A stretch of DNA of 64,000 bases from Setomelanomma holmii (Eukaryota; Ascomycota; Dothideomycetes; Pleosporales; Phaeosphaeriaceae). Position 1 is the first letter of the stretch. Every line of letters begins with the position of its first letter. Shown here piece by piece: positions 36,168 to 47,513 of this stretch. The DNA is taken from NCBI GenBank assembly GCA_010015745.1, contig ML978229.1, forward strand, positions 62,001 through 126,000, in the 5' to 3' direction. The position numbers and the translations under genes are program-made. The notes under the pieces were generated by a model. That model was given only the letters and a program-made list of their open reading frames with translations. It did no database searches and had not been told where the DNA came from.

Positions 36168-38598
36168 TGTTATTTTGTTTATCGCTGATGTGGTGCTCGC
36201 TGTCTAACTCGACCTGTTAGCGTACCTGATGTATGACTATGCAACCAGATATGCAGACATGTCTAGCCATTACTTGTCTCTGGCTCGTTCTCTCCAGGTC
36301 CCTCCCAAAACTTCATCCACAGCCTGCACTTTGCGACAGATCGAACATGCCCCCAGCATGTGTCAGTCGATGCAAAACAGCAGGAATGTTTAGAGCATTT
36401 CACAGACAGCGGCGCTCCTTCACTACGATAAACTTCCTCCACCCCGTTGCAATGCGTCTAGCGCAGAAGGTTGCATTGCATTGCACGTCAGGCTGACGAT
36501 CTTGCTTGCTGCTGGGTGAGGCTGCCTCGTATTCGCTCGACCACCACGCTGAACGGTGTCAGACGCGCAACGGCCCGTTCCCCGTGAAATTCGCCAGCTC
36601 GACGACGAGTGCCCATGTGCCACGCTGCAGCCGTTATGGTGTTCTTGGAATCGGAGTTATCGAACCACGTGCTATGAGCCGCCGTTCATGCTGACCTCGA
36701 TATGGTTCGGCGCTCACGTGGTCACAAATTGCTGCGGGCTCTGCAGGGTGCAGGTGCCGGACAGCGCTCCTGAGAATTCCCGGCGTCGTTGGAAACGTGC
36801 TGAGCTTCGACTTTTCCACAGACCTGGGACGCTTGACACTTCATCCAGCAGCACTCCCGCCGGCTCGTCTGTACCGTCAGACACACGCACTCTTCTAATT
36901 AGATACAACACGCATCCTTCCACAGGCTGAAGTATAACCGATGACGGCGATCGAGGTTGGTAGACGAGTGGTCTGACGGATCGGCCTCCTCACTTGTGCA
37001 AAAAAGTGCCGGGGGGAGTGCTGCCGCCGGCTCGGGATGTTTGCGAGCAGCGTCGACGGCAAGCGGCCGTCGGAAGCGTGGAGTTGCGGGACGTGGCCAT
37101 GTTCCCCGAGGCGCGCTCCCACGATGACAGGCTGCGAAACTTTGGCGACGGAGTACCATTGACATCAGGATGCGCCGTGTGCTACCAGTGCGTCCGGTAC
37201 GGCACTGGTCATGTCTTTGCCTATTTGAAGGCTGCAGCCACGCCTGCATGGCCAGACGAGAAGGTATCGACGGGCCTATGGTTACGACCACGACTACTGC
37301 AGCATACCGCATCGCCTGCCAACCACCCAGCACAGCGTCCTGTCCAGCAGTAACGGCGAGCGGGATGGCATGTCACTGCCGGGCGATGATGTGCTCGAGT
37401 TCAGTGTTGGAGCGGCCGCCGTTGCTGGGTGTATGGGGACAGCAAGTACAGCGCCCTGCATGCAAGCTGTGGTGTGGTTTAGCAGCGCTGCTATGTCCGG
37501 AGCCAGCCGCTTTTGTGTGGTGTTGTGTTGAGACGACGGGCTATCCTTCGCCGTGGGCCCCAGGCGAGGTCGCACTGCAACGCGCATCAGAAACAGAGAC
37601 AGGCTCGGCTTGCAGCCCACGACGTCCCTTGAGCTGTGATTACATATGCTGCAACGGGTACATGGCAGCGACAGGGCGCGAGGTACCGTTCGCTGCCGTC
37701 TGCACCAGCAGCATGGCGGCACTCGCACAGCACAGGCGGGCTCGCTGCATGCTGGCCCAGACGAGACTAGGCGAATCCTGAGGGTTTGGCTCTGGCTGCT
37801 GCCCCAGCGAGTCGCTCGTGGGCCAGTCCAGCAGCCGTAAAACCCCCGGCCGGCCGCCCAGGGCCATTTATCGCACGTTTCTTTTGACCTCCCTCATCCA
37901 TCACCGCCGCTATCGTGCCCATCCACGCCGCAGCCTCGCCATCCCACGTCGCCCGCGTCGATGCACCCGAGTCTGATAGACGTTGTCGACAGGTGATAGC
38001 GCAGCCGTGCCCGCGCCGTCAGGGGAGCAGAGCAGAGAGCAGACCAAGCACTACCATTAACTAGTAGCAGCGCTGAGCACTGGACTCGGAGCCTCCGCGT
38101 CGTTGCTGGTCGAAGCGAGCCTTCTTCACGTGGGACCCCCGAGCGCTCCAACATTGCCTACCATTGCCTACCATTGCCTACCATCTCACCACCGCCGCCC
38201 TCTGCACTCGCACTGTGACACTGCCCGCGCCAGCAACAGCCTCGTCTCGCCTTGTCCCCGCCCTCGCCGCCGCCGTTGCTGCCCACCAGGCTCCGTGCAA
38301 CGCTGTGCTTCGCGTCGCCGATTGATTCTGAAATCGCCTGCAGCTGTCTGCAACACGCGCCCCTCTGGAGCCCGCCCTGCCCGCAGCGTAAGCCGAGGCC
38401 GCTGGTCAGCTGCGAGCGAGCCCGCACGAGACGACTTTTGCGACGACGTGGCTCGCAGCTCGCAGCTTGCACGACGCACTCGGCTGGCCTGACGCGCGCC
38501 CGCTGCTCAACTGCTCCACGCCCGCGGCCCGGACCGCCCACCGCAGACTCTCCACCGCTGCAGCGAAGCCGGCCAGCTCCTAGCAAGCAGCCGACACC
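36168..38598. other. 2.4-kb region upstream of RAS2
   Basis: This stretch covers the acyl-CoA synthetase 3' flank and a long, GC-rich upstream region of the RAS2 gene. From about 37,860 it is CT-rich and CG-rich, as in long fungal 5' leaders. Open frames exist (for example 37,170-37,781) but are GC-driven and have no family features. A three-copy 10-bp repeat lies at 38,152-38,181. A 5' UTR intron is possible but not shown. Confidence 0.5.
38152..38181. repeat. three tandem copies of CATTGCCTAC
   Basis: Three perfect 10-bp copies followed by CAT lie about 420 bp upstream of the RAS2 start codon, within the probable 5' leader or promoter. Confidence 0.9.
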
Positions 38599-39389
38599 AT
38601 GGCGGGCAAGATGACGCTGTACAAGCTGGTGGTGTTGGGCGACGGCGGCGTGGGCAAGACGGCCCTGACCATCCAGGTACCTCGGCCGCCCCTCTGAACC
38701 AGAACACGGCTAACCCCTGACAGCTGTGCCTGAACCACTTTGTCGAGACATACGACCCCACCATCGAGGACTCGTACCGGAAACAGGTGCAGATCGACAG
38801 CCAATCGTGCATGCTCGAGGTGCTCGACACGGCCGGCCAGGAGGAATACATTGCTCTGCGGGATCAGTGGATACGCGACGGCGAGGGTTTTGTGCTCGTA
38901 TACAGCATCTCGTCGCGCTCGTCATTCGCCCGCATCCAAAGATTCCACAGCCAGATCCAGCGTGTCAAGGAGACGGCCATGGCCGGATCACCCACATACC
39001 CCGGCTCGCCCATGAGCGCGTCCACCCCAGTGTTCGGACACGCACCAGTAATGCTCGTGGGAAACAAGTGCGATCGCGTCACCGAACGCGAAGTCTCCAC
39101 CCAGGAGGGACAGGCGCTCGCCAAGGATCTGGGCTGCGATTTCGTCGAGGCTTCTGCCAAGAACTGCGTCAATGTTGAGAAGGCCTTCTTCGACGTTGTA
39201 CGGCAACTCCGGCGGCAGCGGAACCAGGGCGGCGGACGTCTTCACGCCGATAAGAGAGACCCTCGCTCAACGCGCCCAGGCCAAAAGCAGGACGAGCGTG
39301 CGCGCACAACGGCTGGCGGGCCCCGGGGAAGGGGGGAACGCGACAGTGGCAGACGGCCCAAGGACAAGCCAAAGTGCGTCATACTCTAG
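38599..39389 (+). CDS. ras2: RAS2-type small GTPase
   Basis: A 247-residue Ras-family GTPase controls growth and morphogenesis signalling at membranes. Exons are 38599-38676 and 38724-39389; the 47-nt intron lies right after the P-loop exon. G1 is GDGGVGKTAL, the effector region is YDPTIEDSY, G3 is DTAGQEEY, G4 is NKCD and G5 is EASAKN. An insertion of about 20 residues (GSPTYPGSPMSASTPVFGHA) before PVMLVGNKCD is characteristic of the fungal RAS2 branch. The C-terminal tail is rich in Arg, Gly and Lys and ends in the CAAX box CVIL. Leucine at the last position favours geranylgeranylation over farnesylation; this is family knowledge. The tail also has KPKCVIL preceded by basic residues that would help membrane binding. 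Confidence 0.95.
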
Positions 39390-40511
39390 GACACCGCAGC
39401 AGCATTTTCTTGCCATCTACATATTTGGTTTACAGCACTTGACGAGCCACGATCCTCGCGACTCCCCTGATTGAAAGCACTCTGCACCCGGCGTCGGCAT
39501 AGGAGCGGCGTTAGCACTGCACGCATCATGGTCTCCATCTGGTTTGCATGAGACCCAAGGAGTTTTGGAGCACTTTGATCATGATTCGGATTAGCTTGTC
39601 CACTTTACCAAGATTCGTACGCCACCATCATCTTGAACGGCCCTGCATGGTAGACTGTGGGATAGTTCTGGGCAGGAAAAAGGTCGGACTGCATGCATTT
39701 GTGTCCTCCAATTGAACAGGGAGCATGTGGTACCTGGCGAGAAAAGTCATGTGTTTGGATCGGATTTATTCATTTGGGCCCGAGATACCTCTTCAAATTC
39801 AGTCGGCTCGCTGAGCGAAGCAAATACGCTTCTCCACGTGTAACATTTTCGCTCATCATGACCGTAATTTGATCCGATACTACGCCGTAACCTAGTCCGC
39901 TTAGTGCCACTTGAGGAAGCTCTGCCCCACACAGCAATCGTACCGATTCCAATGCAGAGAGCCATGGGTACTCTCCGCCTTCCACGCGAGTTGTGGGCCT
40001 TGACGTAGTCCAACATTCCTCTTCGTGGTACCTCCCGACCAACTGCTACGCCTTCTCTGTCGAGCTCCTAGCTTCACGACTCAGTTGGTAACCCTCGAGC
40101 CATCCCGCGCCCCGAGCGTTTCACAAACGTAGTCCTGCTCCTCGCCCTGGCCTTGTCGAAGCGGCACCGCGAAAACTTGACGGCAAGTGCTCACGGTAGT
40201 TATTGGTAGGCAGTCATCAGAAGTCAGGAACGGAATAGAGCAATGCTGCCAGTCAGGCACAGCAGCGACGATCACGGGTCTGGCACTTGCGGTTCGTATT
40301 CGAAGATCCGGAGTGCTCGGCACAATAATGCAACCAATGTAATTATGTACATAGGAGCCTTTTTCCGTCCTGTCCTACGAATAAGTCGGGCAGCATTGCA
40401 TGTTAGATCTCTTTGGTATCGCATTCAACACTGCCCTCTTTCTACACGAGAGAAGTTGCGGTGAAACTCTTGAGAAGCTTTTGGCTTATATAATGCAAAG
40501 GCGAACAGCTA
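39390..40511. other. boundary stretch between RAS2 and the transposon island
   Basis: About 1.1 kb of unique-looking sequence follows RAS2. It contains the RAS2 3' UTR and ends at a TA that is duplicated at the far side of element A. No gene is supported. Confidence 0.5.
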
Positions 40512-42298
40512 ACGTGTTCCACCACCAAACCGGCAACACCACCAAACCGGCAGCCCCACCAAAACGCGCACAGCTCAGCATATGATTGCTCTACAACTAC
40601 ATAATTAATTTTAACAAGGTTTTTAAGTAAGATAGATTAGATAGCTCTACATTGAGTTCTGTTATGACCTTGTATGTGACACTTGCTGCACATTGGTGGT
40701 GCCCTTATTTGTGCCTGTGGAGTCTGGACCTGGTCACCACCATAGGCACCTATCTGAGCCTCTGTGACTAGCGCACAACCTTCCTGAGCCTGTAGCACTC
40801 CTCCACGAGCTATATACTGTCTCTGCTGTTGACGCTTACGCCGCTGGCGGTGGTTAGCAGCGCGTAGCTTTGAGTTCTCCTCAGCTAAGATTGTCGCTGA
40901 GTTCATAGCAAGCTGACAACCTCTGACAAGCTGGGCGATTGCTTGACTTGTAGGGCTCTAAGATTGTCGCTTAAGTAGATCTCATACAAGACGGGCCTGC
41001 TGCTCAAGCTGGGTAGTTGTACGTGGAGTCTCTGCTGTCCAAGTAGCTAGTATATCACCTGCTGTCCCTGGTGGAGACGGCGTTCTGACGACAGTAAGGC
41101 ACGATAGGACACGTTCTGGACTGTATGGAATAAGCCCTGTCGCTCGGAAACCACTCCAGATGTTCTGCTCTGCGAGAACTGACGTGCGTATATGCGGATA
41201 GATGCAGAGAAATTCTTCCTTGTCTACGTGAAAGACTCCTTGGCGGGCAAGCCCAGACACCTGCTGTCCGTACGCTGTCATCAGAGGAGAGAAGCAGCTG
41301 ACGTCAAGTGGCTGGAGCAGGTGTGACGTGTGAGGCGGCATACAGAGCGTGACGATCTTGTTCTTAGTGCAGTACTAGTCAAGCTCTGGTGTAGCATAGC
41401 TGCTGTGGCCGTCAAGGATAAGTAGTCTGTAGGCTCCTGTTGTACGAGACTCTGTATGTCTGTTGGAGTGCTTGATTCAGTCAACACCAAGCTCATCAGT
41501 TGTCTAGCTATTGTTGCTGACAGCGAGAACCCAGTCAGCTAGGAGATCTTAGTACGAGCTAGCTTGGTGAAGCTTCCTAGACAGGATCACGAAGGGTGGA
41601 AGACACCAGCCTGGCTAGACAACAGTAGCCTGACCTATCGTGTTAGAGCTGGTGACAACCTTTGACATTGCAGTGACTCCTATTATAAAGCCAGTCTTGT
41701 TAAAGTTGTACACATGCTTATTAAGTATCCTGTACGTCTAGCACGTCTCCTCTACGCGCTTAAACCACGCGTTAATCTAGACAGGATCCTTACATCTTGT
41801 GTGTTGTGAGTGGAATTTTCTATTCTATTTTTTCTAGAGCTCTGACTGGTTCTTGACAAAGCGTGACACCTAGTTCTTGCAAACAGGTTGTGGAGGAGGT
41901 TTTTAGCTACAGGTAGCAAGCAGAACGTCTGCCATTCGTTGTACGTTGATAATCTGGGGTGGAAAGCCTTGTTAATCAAGGTCTAGGATCTACTAAACAA
42001 GTAACTGCTCCTCTATAGGCTGTAGCTTACGTTGTAGGACATGAGACGTGCTGTGTAGTTGTGCACCAGCAAGGCGACCTTAGAGCGTTGTACGGGGGAT
42101 TTTGAACAGGTAAGCAGCTCTACTTTAGCTGTAAAGCTGCTTTTTCATAATTAGTTAAGTAGCAAGAAGAACTCTAGCTTCTTTTTAAGGCGATTAAGGA
42201 CGTTGTATTGGAGCTATTACAGTTGATCGCGTTGACGCGCGCGCGTTTTGGCGGGGCTGCCGGTTTGGTGGTGTTGCCGGTTTGGTGGTGGAACACGT
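40512..42298 (-). mobile_element. element A: Fot/pogo-type DNA transposon
   Basis: A complete 1,787-bp element lies between TA dinucleotides (40510-40511 and 42299-42300). Its terminal inverted repeats are 58 bp (40512-40569 and 42241-42298) with one mismatch. Each repeat contains two near-identical copies of CCACCAAACCGGCA. Size, TA target and DDE transposase agree with the Fot1 branch of the pogo/Tc1 superfamily. The transposase relic is on the minus strand. Confidence 0.92.
40637..42170 (-). pseudogene. element A transposase relic (DDE, CCHC tail)
   Basis: On the minus strand, fragments of a pogo-type transposase can be read. The third catalytic region is MPPHTSHLLQPLDVSCFSPL (about 41,341-41,280), followed by SGFRATGLIPYSPERVLSCL. 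The last fragment (40906-40637) has a basic coiled region and a terminal zinc knuckle MCSKCHIQGHNRTQC. The frame is broken by stops (mainly TAG) and shifts, so no active enzyme can be made. The upstream limit is approximate. Confidence 0.8.
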
Positions 42299-42324
42299 TA
42301 CTGTAGTCACTAGCCTTTGCGGTA

Positions 42325-42568
42325 ACGTACTCCACGGGCGAGTGGCTCACACGGGCGAGTAGCTCACTCTGCCAAGCCCCCACCAAGATCTACCGTCACG
42401 CACAGTATGAACGCGATAACTCAACGACGCAACGATCTACTAGCTTTAAGAGAGACTTAACTACAGCTTACTCTTTAGGCTATTAAACAAGACACGAATC
42501 TACTCTAACAATACGCTGTAGCTATCTATAATATCTTCTAAAAGTTCATTAGTAACTAGACTAGTAAA
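42325..42568 (+). mobile_element. fragment I: 5' end of a B-type Fot/pogo element
   Basis: After a TA at 42323-42324 comes a terminal repeat related to that of element B (CACTCTGCCAAGCCCCCACC at about 42,364-42,383), then the start of a transposase reading MNAITQRRNDLLAL. This matches the starts of fragments D and G. It stops at the TA where element J is inserted, and I do not find its continuation on the other side. A partial duplicate GGGCGAGT(G/A)GCTCAC lies in the terminal repeat. Confidence 0.7.
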
Positions 42569-42570
42569 TA

Positions 42571-44212
42571 ACGTATTCCACTATCGAGCTGCCCAACGCA
42601 AAGAGCTGCCCAACGCAACGAGCTGCCCAAAAGGTCTTGGCACGACTAACCTGCGTTACGCATCTTCATTTTCGCTGCTATCAAACAAGGAGCTAGAGTA
42701 CGTCGTGTTCGTATCAGATTCAGAAGATACCTCTGTATCCTTTCTGCACGTTCGCGCGTTGTGCCTAGTTGCGCCACAGTCCCTACAGCGCTGTAGAGCC
42801 GGTTAGGCTCTTTATTGATCACTACTACTATGTGCCTTCTTTAATCACTAAGGCGCTGCTGTAATTCCATACTCTATAGTACTACCTTGCTGTATCTGCT
42901 TCCTTTTGCGCGATTTTCGCTTTATTATTACTACTAATTGCTCTCGCAGCTTATTAATCTTAGTAGAGAGAAGAGTATTCTAGTGTAGCATTAATTTAGC
43001 GCTCTTTATAAGTTAAGAGAAGCCTATCTACGCAGTAATAGGTAACTAAGTAAAAGACTTGCGTACAAGCTTAGATTAAGATCTAAATTCACAAGTATTA
43101 CTTGAAGTCTTTAACTACTACGGCGTCTTCTGTAGTAGAGGTTCTAGCAGAGTACGCAGCTATACTTCAAGGCAATCTAACACTACCTACGCGTTAATAG
43201 AGACTAGCTCTGCTGCTTTAAAGGTCTTTCGACAGTTCTTTTTAGTTAACACGTTTAAAAACGTGTCTTTAAAGGCTAGAAGAAAGCTTTTCTTATTAAT
43301 GTAGAAAACGCGTTAAATTAACGTACTAAGTCTTAAATGCGTTAGAAGTACTTACGCTTTAAAAGCAAGCAGCAGACTATATTAAGAGGCTAGAGAATGT
43401 GCGATAAGTAAGATAGCATGCAGAGAGTAAGAATCTTGTGTTTAAGGCAGTAGTTCTTAAGATTCTAGTTAAGATAGCTCTTATATACTCTAGAAGATAA
43501 CAAAGAGTAGAATTACCTACCTAGTCGCGTTGATACTCTAGATCACCATAGTCTACTCTCGATTACTCTACTGTACTGTCTTCGGCCGTCCTCGACGCTT
43601 AGAGCCTGTAACTACTACTGCAATCGATATCATGCTCATCATAAAGCTAGACTTATTGAAGTTGTAGTTGTCTTCGTTAAGGATACCGTGCTTAGCCTTC
43701 GTGTTCTTTACAAGCTTAAACTAGGCTCGTACAGCCTCAGGATTCTCGCAGAGAGCGCTCTTATAGTCGTACTTGCGATTAAGCTTGACTTTGAGCTTGG
43801 AGCAACGTTTGACGAAGGTTCCAGCCTAGTTGACGCCTATAGCCTGTTAGCTACGCTTCTTGCGCAGTAGATTAGCTATATCTCTTACAGTAGGAAGCTG
43901 GGGCGAAAATCCTTGCGCGTTAAGGTTAAGTATATGCTAAACAAAGATTTGATAAGTTGGGCGCGCAATCGCGTTGAAACTGCTTCTCAGCGCGTTTGTT
44001 AGCGAGCGTTCTTTAGTTAACGTTGAAGATCTTAGCAGCGCGTCGTTCAGAGAGACTCGCGTCTTGATTAATAGCGTGAAGCGCAAGCTGTAATCGAGCT
44101 TCTTTTGAAGCTAGTAGCTAGTTAGGTAGTAGAGACATCGCGTTTCTACTGTGTAAGACGGTATATTTTGGTAGAGGCTTAGCAAGGTAAGCAACTCGCC
44201 TGTAGAGTACGT
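42571..44212 (-). mobile_element. element J: strongly mutated Fot/pogo element
   Basis: A stretch of 1,642 bp is bounded by TA on both sides (42569-42570 and 44213-44214). The outer ends (ACGTATTCCACTATCGAG and, reversed, ACGTACTCTACAGGCGAG) are related with transition differences. The left end has a triplicated GAGCTGCCCAACGC-type motif. On the minus strand the C-terminal zinc knuckle (CRDCGATRHNARTC, near 42,760) and, near 43,500-43,900, a copy of the B-type transposase N-terminal half can be read with many stops. The pairing of the two ends is a reasoned guess; a chimera of two elements is possible. Confidence 0.6.
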
Positions 44213-44214
44213 TA

Positions 44215-44924
44215 CTCTAGATAACTATAATCTCTTTGGGATCTTCTAGCTAGATAAGCTTAGGTTAAGCGCGTCTCTCTAGGCCTGTAACAATCTTCAT
44301 TAAGCTAATAACGCCTATGTAGAAGCTAGTCTCGTTAAAGTCGTGCACGTTGTTGTTATAGACGCTGTACTTAGCTTTAGTGTCTGCAACAAGCTTAAAC
44401 TACGCGCCTATAACCTCTAGGTCTCTTTGTGGTATTCTCTGCCTATTCTTTGCTTAATTAAAGGCTATCTTAAGCTTATCTAAACGCGTAACGAAGCACT
44501 CAGCCTAGTGCTTGCCTACAGGCTCTTCTCTATGCCCACCTAGTAGTTTATTGGCTATATCTGCTACCTAGCAAAACTAGAGCGCGAATTCTCGCGAATT
44601 AAGGTTAAGAATATACTAGATAATTGTTTGCTCTTTAGTGCGCATAAGCTTGAGACAGTTTAAGATAGTATTAGCACGGAAAGGCACTTCTCTAGCGCGT
44701 TAATTTAGAGTTCAGCGTTTAACGTTGAAGGCCTTAGCAACAGCCTAGTAGCTTCGGAATTAGCTAGCTTAGAGAGCTTAGAGAGCAAGCTGAAGTCTCT
44801 CTTCATGTTGAGGTAATATCGCGTTAGGTAAATTAAGGCATAAAGAATGTAGAGTAGATAGTAGAGGCTTAGTATGTTTTGAGCAGCTTAGTAGGTAAGG
44901 CAGCTTAATAGTAGAATACGTCAA
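44215..44924 (-). mobile_element. decayed Fot/pogo-type relic
   Basis: This AT-rich stretch resembles the minus-oriented N-terminal half of the B-type transposase (for example around 44,330-44,420 compared with 46,370-46,460). It is heavily changed by transitions. I cannot find terminal repeats for it with certainty. Confidence 0.5.
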
Positions 44925-45119
44925 GGTTTCTATTTATATCTGCAAATGCGCTAGCTATTAAAGAAATAAATATAGTACGCACGCACTATACAAAGAAATG
45001 CAGACTCTTAAGCTACTAATAGAGCTTTAGATAGACATCTCTATAGACTTTGTTATAGAGTTACTAGAATTAAGAGACTCTACTACTAATCTTAAGTATA
45101 ACGTAAGACTTATAACGTA
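44925..45119 (+). mobile_element. gypsy integrase relic, left piece (split by element B)
   Basis: The plus strand here matches the integrase region of the gypsy element (49,090-49,200 minus strand), including the start MQTLKLLIEL compared with MQALELPTEP, with transition changes and stops. It continues at 46,942 after element B, so the two pieces were one copy before B inserted. Confidence 0.75.
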
Positions 45120-46941
45120 CTTGATAAGCGAGTCGGTCACTCTGCCAAGCCCCCACCAAAATCTATCGTCACCCACAGTAGAAAACGCACCCTAACAGTA
45201 GAAAACGCTCCTGTACGGTACTGTATAGTACTCTACATTAATTAGAGACTATTTCTACTTCTTCTTTACATGTGCGTGAGTTGTGCCCAGCCTCGCCGCA
45301 GCGTCCACAGCGCCTTTGAGTTAGCTCACTACCCTCAGCGCGCGCGCTCTTCTTTGCCTTCTTCCTATCACTACGTGCTGCAAACTCCTTTAGGGTAGTT
45401 AAGCACACGCCCTCTTCAGCTGTAAGAGCTCCCTCTGCCTGTATACGCTTTCTCTTGCGTGCTTTACAGCGTGAGGCGGCCTCATTAGCTGCTTGAAGCT
45501 CCTTAACTTAGTTGCGCATTAACACTAAGGAATGCGCCATCATCGCAGCGCCTTTGTGGAACGTATCAACCGTATCAGCTATTAAGGTAGGCGAGCTATC
45601 TATATGCCTTCGAATCCTCTCTCAAATTAGCGTTGATTGCAACTCAAATTCTAGGGTATTGCTTAGGGTTTTGGACACCTAGTGTCTAGTGTAGGTGTAC
45701 GAAGGCGGACGTCCATCTTCGATATCACCGCCTTAGAGTCAAATAGAACTAAGCCAGCGCCTTAAAAGCTTCCTTAGATATTGCTTTTAGTAATAGACTC
45801 CTTAAAAGTAGCAATAAAGCAGGGCAAGAACTCAATTTTAGAGATGTGAGTGATCCTGTTGCCCATCAGGTTCTCAGCTTGGCGCCTGTACGCCCTCTTC
45901 ATTGGCAAGAAACAACCCTCATCAAGAGGCTGCAGGAGGTGCGATGAGTGAGGAGGCATGCAGAGAGTGATAATCTTGTTCTCCTTGCAGTAATCCTGGA
46001 ATTTGAGGGAGTTGTAGCTCTTATGGCCGTTGATAATAAGCAATTGTACTGTGCTAACAGTACGTTTTTTTGTATGAGCGTCAAAGTGCTTCATCCACGC
46101 TAGGCCAAGCTCATTTGTTGACCAGCCGTTCTCAGAGACCCCAATAACCTAATCAGGAGGTAGGTTTCCTCCTCGTACCAGGCGGAGAGGTGGTTCTTGC
46201 CCTAGAAGATGACAAAGAGTGGGATTGCCCACCTAGTTGCGTTAACGCCTAGGATCACCATAGTCCACTCTCAATTAGCCTGCTGTACCGTCTTTAGCCG
46301 TCCTCAATGCTCAGAGCCTGTAACTACTGCTTCAACTGTTATCATGCCCATCATGAAGCCAGACTTGTCGAAGTTGTATAAGTCTTTATCAAGGATGCTG
46401 TACTTGGCCTTTGTATTCTCTACAAGTCGGAACCAGCCTCGTACGACCTCAGGATCTTCGCAGAGAGCTCTCTTGTAGTCGTACTTGCGATTGAAACTAA
46501 CTTTGAGATCAGGGCGACGTTTGACGAAGTTGTTAGCCCAGCGTTTGCCCACCGGCCGCTGGCCGCGCTCCTTGAGCAGTTGATCGGCCATGTTCTTCAC
46601 AGCGTCAAGCCAGGGCGGAAATCCTCACTCACAGAGTTCAGGTATATGCTCAACAATCACGTCTTCCTCAGCTGGATAGAGTCTTTGTGAGTTAGGCGCG
46701 CAATTGCGTCGAAACTGCTTTCCAGCGCGTCGGTCGCTTAGTGTTGTTTGAGGGACGTTGTAGATCTTAGCAGCGTGTCGCTAGACGAGATTCGCGTCTT
46801 GTTTAATAGCCTGAAGTGCAAGCTGTATTCGAGCCTCTCTTGAAGCTGGTAACTTGTTGTGTTGTTGAGGCATCGCGTTCCTACTGTGGATGACGATAGA
46901 TTTGGTGGGGGCTTGGCAGAGTGCCCGACTCGCTTATCAAG
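45120..46941 (-). mobile_element. element B: Fot/pogo-type DNA transposon
   Basis: An 1,822-bp element lies between TA duplications (45118-45119 and 46942-46943). The inverted ends of about 62 bp both begin CTTGATAAGCGAGTCGG and contain CACTCTGCCAAGCCCCCACC, with a few mismatches and one indel. It interrupts a gypsy integrase relic. It is the least mutated copy of the B-type family on this side of the island. Confidence 0.9.
45270..46870 (-). pseudogene. element B transposase relic (DDE, zinc-knuckle tail)
   Basis: Minus-strand pieces read, from N to C: KNMADQLLKERGQRPVGKRW then ANNFVKRRPDLKVSFNRKYD (HTH-type DNA-binding part); LDKDLYNFDKSGFMMGMI (first catalytic Asp); VQLLIINGHKSYNSLKF (second site, here with Asn where Asp is expected); CMPPHSSHLLQPLDEGCFLP (third site). 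The tail near 45,300 has the knuckle CGRCGEAGHNSRTC-like pattern. Stops TAG and TAA interrupt the frame. Inactive. Confidence 0.8.
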
Positions 46942-47286
46942 TACTTTAGTTATAGATTACTTTACTAAAGCTGCAGAATACATTCTGTTTAGAAGAAACC
47001 ATATAGTAGTGTAGCTAGAATATGTTATAAGTAATAGAGTTATCTAATACTATAGTATACCAAAGTTAATTATCAGTAATAGAGATAAGCTCTTTACGTC
47101 TAACTATTAGACTACGCTTAAAGTAGCTATTAGAATACAATAGAAACTTTCTACTACCTACTATACTTAGATAGACAGATAGATAGGTAGAATAGACTAC
47201 ATAACAAAAGTGTCTACAGATCTACGCTAATAAAAAGTAAGACAACTAGGTACTACTACTACCTATAGCCTAATTAGCGTACAATA
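46942..47286 (+). mobile_element. gypsy integrase relic, right piece
   Basis: Continues the integrase relic from the left of element B: ITKAAEY-like start, then SIPKLIISNRDKLFTSNY, which corresponds to GIPKSIISDRDKLFTSNY in the better copy at 48,812. It then follows the catalytic domain to about 47,265 with many transitions. Opposite in orientation to the full gypsy element. Confidence 0.75.
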
Positions 47287-47513
47287 ACATACCTCACTGG
47301 CGAGTGGCTCACTCTGCCAAGCCCCCACCAAAATCTACCGTCCTACACAGTATGAACGCGATAAATCAACCACACCACGATCTACCAGCTTCAAAGGAGG
47401 CTTGATTACAGCTTGCGCTTCTGGCTATCAAATAAGACGCGAATCTCTCTCAACGTCGCGCTGCAGCTATCTACAACGTCTCTTAAAAGTCCGTCAGTAA
47501 CTGACTTGCTAGG
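47287..47513 (+). mobile_element. fragment D: 5' end of a B-type Fot/pogo element, left of the gypsy insertion
   Basis: After a TA (47285-47286) comes a B-type terminal repeat (GGCGAGTGGCTCACTCTGCC) and the transposase start MNAINQPHHDLPASKEA. The piece ends in CTAGG (47509-47513), which is the left copy of the gypsy target duplication. It continues at 56,078-56,190. Confidence 0.8.

Noticed and set aside
37170..37781. 203-codon open frame upstream of RAS2
   Set aside because: GC-rich DNA with overlapping frames on both strands, no domain, no splice partners.
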